A stretch of DNA of 64,000 nt from assembly GCA_023393095.1 (NCBI GenBank), contig JAEWMT010000142.1, positions 1 through 64,000 on the forward strand, read 5' to 3'. Under the pieces are notes generated by a model. The model was not told the origin of the DNA. It was given only the letters and a program-made list of their open reading frames with translations, and made no database searches. Positions 36,262 through 44,726 of this stretch are shown here, piece by piece; within the stretch, counting starts at the first letter, position 1, and the number at the start of each line of letters is the position of its first letter. The position numbers were made by a program, and so were the translations under genes. Source of the DNA: Bacillota bacterium. Lineage in GTDB: Bacteria > Bacillota > Clostridia > Lachnospirales > Lachnospiraceae.

Positions 36262-37317
36262 TTAAAAAACCTTACGCTCCATATAAGCAATATCTTGGGC
36301 AAAATCAATTGCTTTTTCCGCAGTGACTTCCCCTTTTAGATATAAATCAAAAATAGCATCATCCATGATCTGCATTCCCAATCTCTTACTTGTCTGAATA
36401 ATAGAATTGATCTGATGAGTTTTTCCTTCGCGAATCAGGTTTTTAATCGCCGGTGTGGCATGCATTACCTCAAAGGCTGCAACTCTTCCTTTCTCATCAA
36501 TGGTAGGTATTAACTGTTGAGAAATCACTGATTCCAACACATTGGACAGCTGAATGCGGATTTGCTGCTGCTGATGAGGCGGAAAAACATCAATTACACG
36601 GTCAATGGTATTAGCAGCACCCGTGGTATGTAAGGTTGAGAAAACCAAATGCCCTGTTTCTGCTGCCGTAATGGCTGTTGAAATGGTATCAAGATCCCTC
36701 ATTTCACCAACCAGTATTACGTCCGGATCCTCTCTGAGCGCCGATCGCAAGGCATCTGCAAAGCCTAAGGTATCCAGTCCTATTTCCCTTTGGTTTACAA
36801 TCGCTTTTTTATGATTGTGAAGGTATTCAATCGGATCCTCAAGTGTGATCACATGGGTGGTATCAGATGTATTAATCGTATCAATTAAAGATGCAAGTGT
36901 AGTTGATTTACCACTGCCGGTGGGTCCGGTTACTAAGATCAATCCTCTTTTTTTCTTCGTCAGTTCTACAACAGATGTCGGCACCAACAGATCTGCAGGC
37001 TTCGGTATTGTTGTAGCCACAAGGCGGATTACACAGGCATAAGAGCCTCTTTGCTTAAATATGTTAACACGGTATCTCCCGATTCCCGGCTGAGAATAGG
37101 ATAGATCCACTTCACCCTTTTCCAAAAATATTTCCTTAGTACGTTCATGAAAAAGAGGTTCCATTAATATAGCTGTATCCGCAGGCAGTAATTTATCATA
37201 TTCTAAAAGAATTAATTTACCATTTACTCTGCAGGCAGGTGGAAGCCCTACGGTGATATGTAGATCGGAGGCGCCTCTATTCTTGGCCTCAATCAACAGC
37301 TCATCAATTGTTACCAT
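36262..37317 (-). CDS. pilT: Type IV pilus retraction ATPase PilT
   Basis: A 351-residue hexameric ATPase. N-terminal PAS-like domain (1-105, with ASDLHITVGLPPACRVNG), Walker A GPTGSGKSTT (131-140), Asp box ITLEDPIEYLH, Walker B LRSALREDPDVILVGEMRD, His box STLHTTGAANTIDR and the PilT-specific AIRNLIREGK-like helix (here AIKNLIREGKTHQI). It retracts the pilus for twitching. The gene order pilB-pilT-pilC is usual. The start follows GGAGCGA. Confidence 0.95.
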   Translation of the reverse strand: MVTIDELLIEAKNRGASDLHITVGLPPACRVNGKLILLEYDKLLPADTAILMEPLFHERTKEIFLEKGEVDLSYSQPGIGRYRVNIFKQRGSYACVIRLVATTIPKPADLLVPTSVVELTKKKRGLILVTGPTGSGKSTTLASLIDTINTSDTTHVITLEDPIEYLHNHKKAIVNQREIGLDTLGFADALRSALREDPDVILVGEMRDLDTISTAITAAETGHLVFSTLHTTGAANTIDRVIDVFPPHQQQQIRIQLSNVLESVISQQLIPTIDEKGRVAAFEVMHATPAIKNLIREGKTHQINSIIQTSKRLGMQIMDDAIFDLYLKGEVTAEKAIDFAQDIAYMERKVF

Positions 37318-37346
37318 ATAATCGCTCCAATTCTTATCTCTTTGAT

Positions 37347-39056
37347 TTAGTCATTGAAGAAAATCCGTTTAAATTCCTCTAGGGAAGTAATTCCATTTAA
37401 TACATAATTAACTGCCTTCATTGAGAGTGTCCTGACACCTTCTTTCAATGCCTGCTCCTGAATCTCATCTGCCGTACCATGTTTACTGATAATCTCTCTT
37501 AAATATGGTGTGATCGGCATAATTTCATATACACCAATTCTACCAAGATATCCAGTCTCATTGCACAAATTACAGCCAACCGGTTCATATAATTCAATGT
37601 CTTTATTTCTGTCTATGTTTAAAATATCCTTTTCCAGGTCACTTGCCGGGCGGGAATGTTTGCAGCTGCATAGCCTCCTTACTAAACGCTGTGCAATTAC
37701 ACCAATCGTGGCATCTGCAATCATATATGGCTCCACACCCATATCAATCAGACGGGTAATCGTGCTTGCTGCATTATTGGTATGTAAGGTACTAACTACC
37801 AGATGACCTGTAATCGATGCCTTAACAGCAATGGACGCTGTCTCAGAATCACGAATTTCTCCAATCATGATAATATCCGGATCCTGTCTTAATATGGAAC
37901 GGAGTGCATTGGCAAAGGTCATATCCGCCTTGGTGTTAACCTGCACCTGATTGATTCCATCGATATTGGCCTCTACGGGATCCTCGACCGTAATAATATT
38001 GACTTCAGGGCGGTTCAACTCACTTAATGCCGTATATAAGGTAGTAGATTTTCCACTTCCCGTCGGTCCGGTTACCAGAAGCATTCCATGAGGCCTTGAG
38101 AGCAGCTTATCGAACTCTTTCATCTCCTCATTTGAAAAACCAAGACCCTGCTTTGATCGGTTGAGAGCCTTGGGAGCTGTAAGTCGCATTACAACCTTTT
38201 CACCAAATACGGTGGGAAGTATGGATACACGAATGTCAAATTCTTTTCTGTCCACAATCATTGAAATACGGCCATCCTGTGGCTTTCGTTTCTCAGAAAT
38301 ATCCATCTGACCGATAATCTTAATTCTTGCAATGATTGCAGCTAAAAGATCAACCTTATAGGACATGGCTTCGCGTAATACACCATCAATACGATACCTG
38401 ATTCGGATTCTTCCTTCCAGCGCTTCAATATGGATATCGCTGGCTCTTTGACGCACTGCCTGCTCTATAATTGTTTTCACCAGAATTACAATTGGTGAGC
38501 TATTGACATCCTCAGAGTATGTATTATTCTGCTCCTCTTCCGCTGTCTGATGATTCTCTCTTTCCTGAGTATATTTCTCTGCAACAGCTAGTACTTCCGC
38601 ATTGCCGTAATATCTATCAATTGTTACCGCTATCTCCGAGGGAATTGCTATGACTGGTTCAATCTGTAAATTAGTCAAAATACTTAAGTCGTCAATTGCC
38701 ATAATATCCATCGGGTCAGCCATGGCAACCCTGAGAACGCTTGGGTTATTTTCTTTAAAGGCGAATGGGATTAACATATGTTTTTTTAATACCGCTTGAT
38801 CAGTAATCAGTTTTAAAATCTCTTCCGGAATACGAATACCCGGGAGTCTGACCATGTCATAATGCAGCTGTTGCTTTAGTGCATCCGCAATCTGAAGCTC
38901 GTCGGTATATCCTAGGTCGATTAAGGTTTCTCCCAGCTTCTTGCCTCTAACTTTCTTTTGTTCACTTAAAGCCCGATTTAGCTGTTCCATCGTTATTACG
39001 CCTGAGTTCAACAGCAAATCTCCCAGTCTGATTCTTCTTAATAACAGATTGTCCAT
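37347..39056 (-). CDS. pilB: Type IV pilus extension ATPase PilB/GspE
   Basis: A 569-residue GspE-type ATPase. MshEN N-terminal domain (about 5-140, LGDLLLNSGVITMEQLNRAL), N2 domain (about 185-275, ASDIHIEALEGRIRIRYRID), Walker A GPTGSGKSTT near 330, Asp box VEDPVEANIDGINQVQV, Walker B DPDIIMIGEIRDSET, and a CxC/CxxC zinc site (CSCKHS and CNLCNETG, about 470-510). It drives pilus extension. It is the first gene of the operon; its start follows AAGGAGTGG by 7 bp. Confidence 0.95.
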   Translation of the reverse strand: MDNLLLRRIRLGDLLLNSGVITMEQLNRALSEQKKVRGKKLGETLIDLGYTDELQIADALKQQLHYDMVRLPGIRIPEEILKLITDQAVLKKHMLIPFAFKENNPSVLRVAMADPMDIMAIDDLSILTNLQIEPVIAIPSEIAVTIDRYYGNAEVLAVAEKYTQERENHQTAEEEQNNTYSEDVNSSPIVILVKTIIEQAVRQRASDIHIEALEGRIRIRYRIDGVLREAMSYKVDLLAAIIARIKIIGQMDISEKRKPQDGRISMIVDRKEFDIRVSILPTVFGEKVVMRLTAPKALNRSKQGLGFSNEEMKEFDKLLSRPHGMLLVTGPTGSGKSTTLYTALSELNRPEVNIITVEDPVEANIDGINQVQVNTKADMTFANALRSILRQDPDIIMIGEIRDSETASIAVKASITGHLVVSTLHTNNAASTITRLIDMGVEPYMIADATIGVIAQRLVRRLCSCKHSRPASDLEKDILNIDRNKDIELYEPVGCNLCNETGYLGRIGVYEIMPITPYLREIISKHGTADEIQEQALKEGVRTLSMKAVNYVLNGITSLEEFKRIFFND

Positions 39057-39350
39057 TCATCCACTCCTTGAAAATTCCATTAGCACAATTTTGCATTATT
39101 TTTGAAAAGTTATATATAGACATATTATACCATCTTTTCCATATTTATTTGTTGATTTTGTTAATGCATATATAATTTTTGTCACTTTTATCTAAGTAAT
39201 TAGACCTATTTCTAGCCCAAATCGGTAAAATTTACAATTTTAATACCGGAATTTTCTAAAATTAATTTTAATTGATTTCATTAGCGGATTCCTGTAAAAT
39301 AAGACAGTATTGTAAACTGTTATTTCAAATGATTTTACAAGGCATTAAAT
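39057..39350. other. Divergent intergenic region pilus operon / ABC-F gene
   Basis: AT-rich; no gene. It contains the ABC-F promoter (39272-39300) and must contain the pilus operon promoter on the minus strand, for which only a lone -10-like TATAAT is visible near 39123-39128. Confidence 0.5.
39272..39300 (+). promoter_or_regulatory. Promoter of the ABC-F gene
   Basis: TTGATT (39272-39277), a 17-bp spacer and TAAAAT (39295-39300). It lies upstream of the conserved leader, so that leader would be transcribed. Confidence 0.5.
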
Positions 39351-39445
39351 GTGAAAAATTAGGGATTTTTCACACGTAAATTTGTTCCTGCAGAATGTGA
39401 TATCTTTGATTACACATATAAAGTTTGCAGGCTTTGATGAAAGGT
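39351..39445 (+). ncRNA. Conserved structured leader (copy 2) of the ABC-F gene
   Basis: A hairpin GTGAAAAAT/ATTTTTCAC (39351-39373) is followed by AAATTTGTTCCTGCAG. CCTGCA (39387-39392) can pair with TGCAGG (39426-39431), enclosing ATGTG/CACAT. Most bases match the leader before the AraC/GyrI gene at 5479-5570, including GAAAGGTATG at the start codon. This suggests one cis-acting RNA class controlling two unrelated drug-response-like genes. Confidence 0.62.
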
Positions 39446-39457
39446 ATGGTTAATTTA

Positions 39458-41011
39458 ATGAGCATATTAAACGTTACAAACCTAAGCCATGGTTTTGGAG
39501 ATAGAGCCATATTTCATGACGTATCCTTCCGTCTGTTAAAGGGAGAGCATATAGGTCTGATTGGCGCTAACGGAGAAGGTAAATCCACCTTTATGAATAT
39601 TGTTACCGATAAATTAATGCCCGATGAGGGCACCATAGAATGGGCTCGCAATGTACAGGTCGGTTATCTCGACCAGCATGCCGTACTGGAAAAAGGTATG
39701 ACACTTCGCAATGTCCTTCAATCTGCGTTTTCCCATTTATTTGAGTTGGAAGAGAAAATGAATCAGCTCTGTGATGCAATGGGAACCGCCGAGGGAGACG
39801 CTTTACAGGAAATGATAGATGAAATGGGCAGCATTCAGGAATTACTGTCCATGCATGACTTTTATATTATCGACAGCAAGGTAGATGAGATTGCTCATGC
39901 TCTTGGTCTCGATGAGATCGGACTTGACTGTGATGTTACAGATTTAAGCGGTGGACAGAGAACGAAGCTGTTGCTTGGAAAACTGTTACTCGAGAAGCCA
40001 GACATCCTGCTGTTAGATGAGCCAACGAATTATCTTGATGTCCAGCATATCGAATGGTTAAAGCGTTATCTGAACGAATATGAGAATGCATTTATATTAA
40101 TCTCCCATGATATACCTTTTCTTAATAGTGTAGTCAATATCATCTATCATATGGAGAACCAGGAATTAAACCGGTATGTCGGTGATTATGATAAATTCCT
40201 AGAAGTCTATGAAATGAAAAAGGCTCAGCTGGAGGCTGCGTACAAGCGTCAGCAAAAGGAAATTGAAGAGCTCGAGGACTTCGTTGCCCGTAATAAGGCT
40301 AGAGTGTCTACTAGGAATATGGCAATGTCCCGCCAGAAGAAGCTGGATAAGATGGATGTGATTGAACTGGCGAAGGAGAAACCGAAGCCGGAATTTAATT
40401 TTAAAGAAGCCCGTGCCGCCGGAAGATATATCTTCCAGACGGAGGATTTGGTTATCGGATATGAGGAACCTCTCTCCTCGCCGCTGACTCTTGAAATGGA
40501 ACGTGGTGATAAAATTGCACTATTCGGTGCAAACGGTATTGGAAAGACAACCTTATTAAAAAGTATCTTAGGATTAATTCCTGCCTTAAACGGCAGTGTA
40601 ACTCTTGGAGATTATCTGAGCATCGGATATTTTGAACAGGAAATGGCTCCCGGAAACACTACCACCTGTATCGAAGAAATATGGAAGGAGTTCCCCGGGT
40701 TTACCCAGTATGAGGTTCGTTCGGCGCTTGCCAAATGTGGTCTCACAACCAAACACATTGAAAGTCAGGTTCGTGTCCTAAGCGGCGGTGAACAGGCAAA
40801 AGTACGTCTTTGTAAGTTAATTAACCGGGAAACTAATGTATTATTGCTGGATGAGCCCACCAACCATCTGGACGTTGATGCCAAAGAAGAGTTAAAAAGA
40901 GCCATAAAAGCTTATAGGGGAAGCATCTTACTGATTTGTCATGAACCGGATTTTTATGAGGACGTTGTAACAAAAGTATGGGATTGTTCAAAATGGAGTA
41001 CGAAAAAGTAG
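39458..41011 (+). CDS. ABC-F family ATPase
   Basis: About 517 residues with two ABC domains and no membrane segment. First Walker A GANGEGKST near residue 36, second GANGIGKTT near 356; signatures LSGGQRTK and LSGGEQAK; an interdomain linker (about 235-310) typical of ABC-F. These proteins act at the ribosome, as translation factors or antibiotic-protection proteins. The call MSILNVTNLSHGFGD at 39458 fits the family, but an ATG at 39446, directly after the leader's GAAAGG, is also possible. Which ABC-F subgroup it belongs to is not clear. Confidence 0.9.
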   Translation: MSILNVTNLSHGFGDRAIFHDVSFRLLKGEHIGLIGANGEGKSTFMNIVTDKLMPDEGTIEWARNVQVGYLDQHAVLEKGMTLRNVLQSAFSHLFELEEKMNQLCDAMGTAEGDALQEMIDEMGSIQELLSMHDFYIIDSKVDEIAHALGLDEIGLDCDVTDLSGGQRTKLLLGKLLLEKPDILLLDEPTNYLDVQHIEWLKRYLNEYENAFILISHDIPFLNSVVNIIYHMENQELNRYVGDYDKFLEVYEMKKAQLEAAYKRQQKEIEELEDFVARNKARVSTRNMAMSRQKKLDKMDVIELAKEKPKPEFNFKEARAAGRYIFQTEDLVIGYEEPLSSPLTLEMERGDKIALFGANGIGKTTLLKSILGLIPALNGSVTLGDYLSIGYFEQEMAPGNTTTCIEEIWKEFPGFTQYEVRSALAKCGLTTKHIESQVRVLSGGEQAKVRLCKLINRETNVLLLDEPTNHLDVDAKEELKRAIKAYRGSILLICHEPDFYEDVVTKVWDCSKWSTKK

Positions 41012-41034
41012 ATAAAAATTGTATGTATTTGAAT

Positions 41035-41058
41035 GGAGGGAGTATAGGTTCTCCCTCC
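41035..41058 (+). terminator. Hairpin after the ABC-F gene
   Basis: GGAGGGAG and CTCCCTCC form an 8-bp GC-rich stem with an 8-nt loop, 24 bp after the stop. Only TT follows, so termination is uncertain. Confidence 0.5.
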
Positions 41059-41404
41059 TTGATTAGTTCAATTATAGTTCTACAGCCTTATCTATTATAA
41101 TTTACGAATGATAATCTACATATTCCTTAGCTACTAAAAATACTTTCACATTATTTCCCCTATAATTATATTCTGATTATCCTTATCACATATTCTGTAA
41201 ATCTCTGTTGTTACAAATTTTATTATTTATGTTCAACATATTCAACTATAGTTCCATCTAAATGTCTCACGGTCATATTCATTCCTGTTGGAATTGATAT
41301 ATTTAAACCTTAGCTCTTTAGAGAAAGGTAAAAACAGAGCAAGAATGATGAAAAAACAGAAATCTCATTGTGTTATAATATCTCATCGGAAAGGAGGGAG
41401 CATA
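41059..41404. other. Intergenic region before the AraC-GNAT gene, with a possible gene remnant
   Basis: About 345 bp. On the minus strand, 41223-41312 is open without a start site and reads ISIPTGMNMTVRHLDGTIVE; it may be a remnant of a small gene. No other gene is seen. The promoter of the next gene must lie here but is not obvious. Confidence 0.4.
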
Positions 41405-42271
41405 ATGCAAGGTCAAATAGCGCATATCATTTCGCAATCCATTCATTTTATTGAAGATAACCTTAATGATAAGCTGGAATTGGAAACGGTAGCAGCTTCT
41501 TTGCACTATTCAAAATTCCATTTGCACCGGATGTTTACAAAAACGGTTGGATTGACAATTCACGAATATGCGCAAAGGCGACGACTTAGCGAAGCGGCAA
41601 AGCTTTTGGTATTCTCAAAAAAATCAATTAATGAAATTGCACTCATTAGCGGATATCAAAGTCAGCAGGCATTTACAAGTATTTTCAAAGCAATGTATAA
41701 AACCACTCCTGCAGAATTCCGAGACGCTGAAGAATTTTATCCTTTGCAGCTTGAAATTCGGCTAAAAGAGGAGCTTGTAAAAATGGAATTTACCAAAGAT
41801 GACATAGAATTTGCAACGCTTAAGGATGTGAATGATTGGTTGGAGTTAGTAAGCTTAACCATTGATGGATTTCCCTGCCTAAACGAAGCAAACTATCTTG
41901 ACGTTTTACATCAATGTATTGCAGAAAATAGAGCTTTGATTTTAAGGGATGATGATATGGCAATCGGTGTTATGGCATTTTCAACCGACACAAGCAGTAT
42001 AGATTTTTTGGCTGTCCACCCACAGTATAGAAGTCTTGGAATTACAAAGCTGTTTCTTGATAAACTTATGGACGAATTGCTTGTCGGAAAAGAAATCAGT
42101 ATTACCACATACCGTGCAGCGGATAAAGCAGATACCGGTTATCGGGAAGAATTTTATCAACTTGGCTTTGCAGAAAGAGAATTGCTTATTGAATATGGTT
42201 ATCCAACACAGCGATTTGTGCTTCCTCCGAAACATAAGGAGGACACACAAAATGATAAAGACAAAGAATAA
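41405..42271 (+). CDS. AraC-type regulator fused to a GNAT acetyltransferase-like domain
   Basis: A 288-residue protein. Residues about 5-105 contain two AraC helix-turn-helix motifs (LETVAASLHYSKFHLHRMF, then INEIALISGYQSQQAFTSIF); residues about 125-270 form a GNAT-like domain (AIGVMAFSTDTSSIDFLAVH, PQYRSLGITKLFLDKLM). The fusion could sense an acetyl-CoA-bound or small-molecule ligand. The start at 41405 is fixed by GGAAAGGAGG. The gene overlaps the downstream MFS gene by 20 bp, so it likely regulates that exporter. Confidence 0.85.
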   Translation: MQGQIAHIISQSIHFIEDNLNDKLELETVAASLHYSKFHLHRMFTKTVGLTIHEYAQRRRLSEAAKLLVFSKKSINEIALISGYQSQQAFTSIFKAMYKTTPAEFRDAEEFYPLQLEIRLKEELVKMEFTKDDIEFATLKDVNDWLELVSLTIDGFPCLNEANYLDVLHQCIAENRALILRDDDMAIGVMAFSTDTSSIDFLAVHPQYRSLGITKLFLDKLMDELLVGKEISITTYRAADKADTGYREEFYQLGFAERELLIEYGYPTQRFVLPPKHKEDTQNDKDKE

Positions 42272-43460
42272 TTGGAGAAAACGGATCATCGTTTTTCTTG
42301 TTAGCCAATGCATTACATTGTTCGGTTCAACGCTTGTTCAAATGGCAATTGTTTGGTATGTAACTTTGCAAACCTCAAGCGGTGCTTGGGTGGCAGCTTT
42401 TTCTGTCTGCTCCTATCTACCACAATTTCTGATATCTTTTATAGGTGGTGTATGGGCTGATCGATATAACCGAAAAAAACTGATTATCTTTGCTGATGCT
42501 CTAATTGCTACAATTACGCTTATGATGTTTTTTGCGATGCCGTTTATTTCTTCAGAGCCAATGCTAGTTCGTGTATTGCTTATTATGTCGGTTATTCGGT
42601 CGTTCGGAGCAGGTATTCAGACTCCTGCAGTCAATACGGTTATACCGCAGCTTGTTCCAGAAGAACTCTTGATGCGGTATAACGGTATAAATGCCACAAT
42701 GCAATCTATTGTGCAATTTGCAGCACCCGCTGCCGCAGGAACTATTTTGGCCATTGGGACACTTCGCTCAACTCTGCTTATTGATATTCTTACGGCTATT
42801 CTTGGTATAGGACTATTATCCTGCGTATTGATACCGAAGCTAGATGTTCCTCAAGAAAAATTATCTGTCTTTACCGATATGAAAATCGGAGTTAGCTATG
42901 CTTTTTCCAATAAGCTAATCGGCAAACTCCTGATAATCTACAGCTTATTTATACTCTTATGTGTACCTGCAGGCTTCATGGCAGGACTATTGGTTAGTCG
43001 AATTTATGGCGATACATATTGGTATCTAACAGCAGTGGAACTTGTAGGGTTTGCAGGAATGGCTGTTGGTGGAATTATTATGGGAACTTGGGGCGGTTTT
43101 AAAAGCCGTACTAATACCCTAATGCTTGGTCTTGGTAGTTTTGGTGTAATGGCAATAGGTATGGGAATCGTTCGTAACTTTCTCCTGTACCTTGTAATAA
43201 TGGTATTTTACGGTGTTGCTCTCACAATGATACAGACAGCGACAACTACGCTCCTACAAGAAAAAACGGAAAGCACAATGCAAGGGCGTGTGTTCGGCTT
43301 GATGGGGTCTATGTATTCTGGATTTCTACCTCTCGGAATGGTGATTTTCGGACCTATGGCAGATGTTATTCCGTTACAATATATTATGGTTGGTTCCGGT
43401 GTTGCACTTATTATAATTGCGGCTTTTGTACAAACAAACAAGACAATACATAACAACTAA
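42252..43460 (+). CDS. MFS transporter, macrolide-efflux-like
   Basis: A 402-residue permease with about 12 hydrophobic helices. The N-terminal half has the MFS_3-type pattern LVQMAIVWYVTLQTSSGAWV and the motif A-like GGVWADRYNRKK near residue 65. Such exporters in Firmicutes (MefA-like) pump macrolides, but the substrate here is unknown. An in-frame ORF extends far upstream, but the ATG at 42252 has AAGGAGG 9 bp before it and lies inside the 3' end of the regulator gene, giving translational coupling. Confidence 0.88.
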   Translation: MIKTKNNWRKRIIVFLVSQCITLFGSTLVQMAIVWYVTLQTSSGAWVAAFSVCSYLPQFLISFIGGVWADRYNRKKLIIFADALIATITLMMFFAMPFISSEPMLVRVLLIMSVIRSFGAGIQTPAVNTVIPQLVPEELLMRYNGINATMQSIVQFAAPAAAGTILAIGTLRSTLLIDILTAILGIGLLSCVLIPKLDVPQEKLSVFTDMKIGVSYAFSNKLIGKLLIIYSLFILLCVPAGFMAGLLVSRIYGDTYWYLTAVELVGFAGMAVGGIIMGTWGGFKSRTNTLMLGLGSFGVMAIGMGIVRNFLLYLVIMVFYGVALTMIQTATTTLLQEKTESTMQGRVFGLMGSMYSGFLPLGMVIFGPMADVIPLQYIMVGSGVALIIIAAFVQTNKTIHNN

Positions 43461-43606
43461 AGTATGAATTACAAGAAGGTAATGATATGTCAGAGCTACA
43501 ATGGGTAGTAAAAAGTAGGTCATAAACAGAAAGACAGTTTATCCTATTGATAGTCCAAAGAACAAAAAAAGATATAGCCTACGAAAAACTATACCTTTTT
43601 AGTAAA

Positions 43607-43661
43607 GAGCCGCCCTCGTACCCTTCTCTTCCAATGTAAAGGTACGAAGGTAGCTTTTTTT
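43607..43661 (+). terminator. Terminator of the AraC-GNAT/MFS operon
   Basis: TCGTACC (43616-43622) pairs with GGTACGA (43641-43647), extended by imperfect outer pairs, and is followed by GCTTTTTTT. Confidence 0.75.
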
Positions 43662-43673
43662 ATTTTCAATATT

Positions 43674-44162
43674 CTATTGATATATTTTATTCAATAATTC
43701 AAGACCAAATTGTGTTTTAAAGATTTTCGCCTTAACGCTCTGTATTGCATCTGTAGACATGGCATCTTCACTGATATTGACCAGGAAATCTGCTTCGACC
43801 AGAATCTGATAATCTAAACCATCAATATTATTATAGGTGTGATGATGTGCAATCAGATAACAAACACGTTCTATTAAATCTTTCTCATAGCCTAATCTGG
43901 TTAGCATGTCCTTTGCAACCGGCGGTCCCTCAAGCTGCTGATAATTACCAGCACTGCTTTGATATTTTTCTTCACTTACCTTTATTCCTATGTCATGAAC
44001 AACAGCCGCTGTTTCAAGAATTTCCTGCATTTCATCCGAAATATGCTCCAGTTCACCAATGGTTTTGGCAAAGCCATATACCTTTAGGAAATGCTGTATT
44101 CTTCTTGCATCCCCAGCATAATAATCTATCATTGAGCGAATTAGTTCCCCTGTTTTACTCAT
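43674..44162 (-). CDS. HD domain phosphohydrolase-like protein
   Basis: A 162-residue protein. An HD domain with a first His near residue 22, HDIG (about 56-59, VVHDIGIKV) and a second His pair AHHH near 104, then Asp near 120, suggests a metal-dependent phosphohydrolase. No other domain is present. The ATG at 44162 follows GGGGGT by 4 bp and is preferred over one at 44174. The gene is convergent with the MFS terminator and upstream of a zinc-ribbon gene. Confidence 0.85.
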   Translation of the reverse strand: MSKTGELIRSMIDYYAGDARRIQHFLKVYGFAKTIGELEHISDEMQEILETAAVVHDIGIKVSEEKYQSSAGNYQQLEGPPVAKDMLTRLGYEKDLIERVCYLIAHHHTYNNIDGLDYQILVEADFLVNISEDAMSTDAIQSVKAKIFKTQFGLELLNKIYQ

Positions 44163-44209
44163 TTTTACCCCCATGAAAACACTTGAATTCAGATATTTTA
44201 ATTGTTATC

Positions 44210-44602
44210 TCATGTCTTTTTTACAAATTCTCTTCTGCACTTTGGACAAGTAATACAGATTTTCCCCCGATCTCTTGGCACTCGAATGACTTGCTTACAG
44301 TGAGAGCATTTGAAATATTTATGTGTCTTCGTACCAATGAGGAGTAATTTTATATTCGTAAGCTTCTTTTTCAAGGAACTGCTCAGCTGATAAAATATTT
44401 GGTTTTCTCTGGTACGTTTTTGCAAATTTTTTGAGAAAGTACGAAACAATGCATAGATTAATAAAATGTAAGCTAATGCATAGATTGGCAGAAATTTTGT
44501 AAAAGATGAAACAAAAGTTATAATCATGGATAATACTACCAGCACTATAGTAAATTGATCTACTCCGTATCTTCCATACATAAATCTTCTGAATTGATTC
44601 AT
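44210..44602 (-). CDS. Small membrane protein with C-terminal zinc ribbon
   Basis: About 130 residues. Two membrane helices (about residues 17-35 and 40-58) precede a cytoplasmic C-terminal zinc ribbon, CSHC (near 96-99) and CPKC (near 119-122). The start at 44602 has AGGAGGG; the earlier ATG at 44671 has no site. I do not recognise a named family. It lies between the HD gene and malQ on the same strand. Confidence 0.75.
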   Translation of the reverse strand: MNQFRRFMYGRYGVDQFTIVLVVLSMIITFVSSFTKFLPIYALAYILLIYALFRTFSKNLQKRTRENQIFYQLSSSLKKKLTNIKLLLIGTKTHKYFKCSHCKQVIRVPRDRGKICITCPKCRREFVKKT

Positions 44603-44726
44603 AGAACCCTCCTGTTTAGCTGTATATAATAGCTTAACTGAATAATGATTATTTTGTCTTTCTATCATCATACAATAAATGAATAGCTTTTCCTATTAAA
44701 ATTATATAAAATTTTCATTTAACTAT

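Noticed and set aside
43487..43525. Very short ORF (MSELQWVVKSRS) after the MFS gene
   Set aside because: Only 12 codons; a moderate ribosome site alone is not enough to call a gene.
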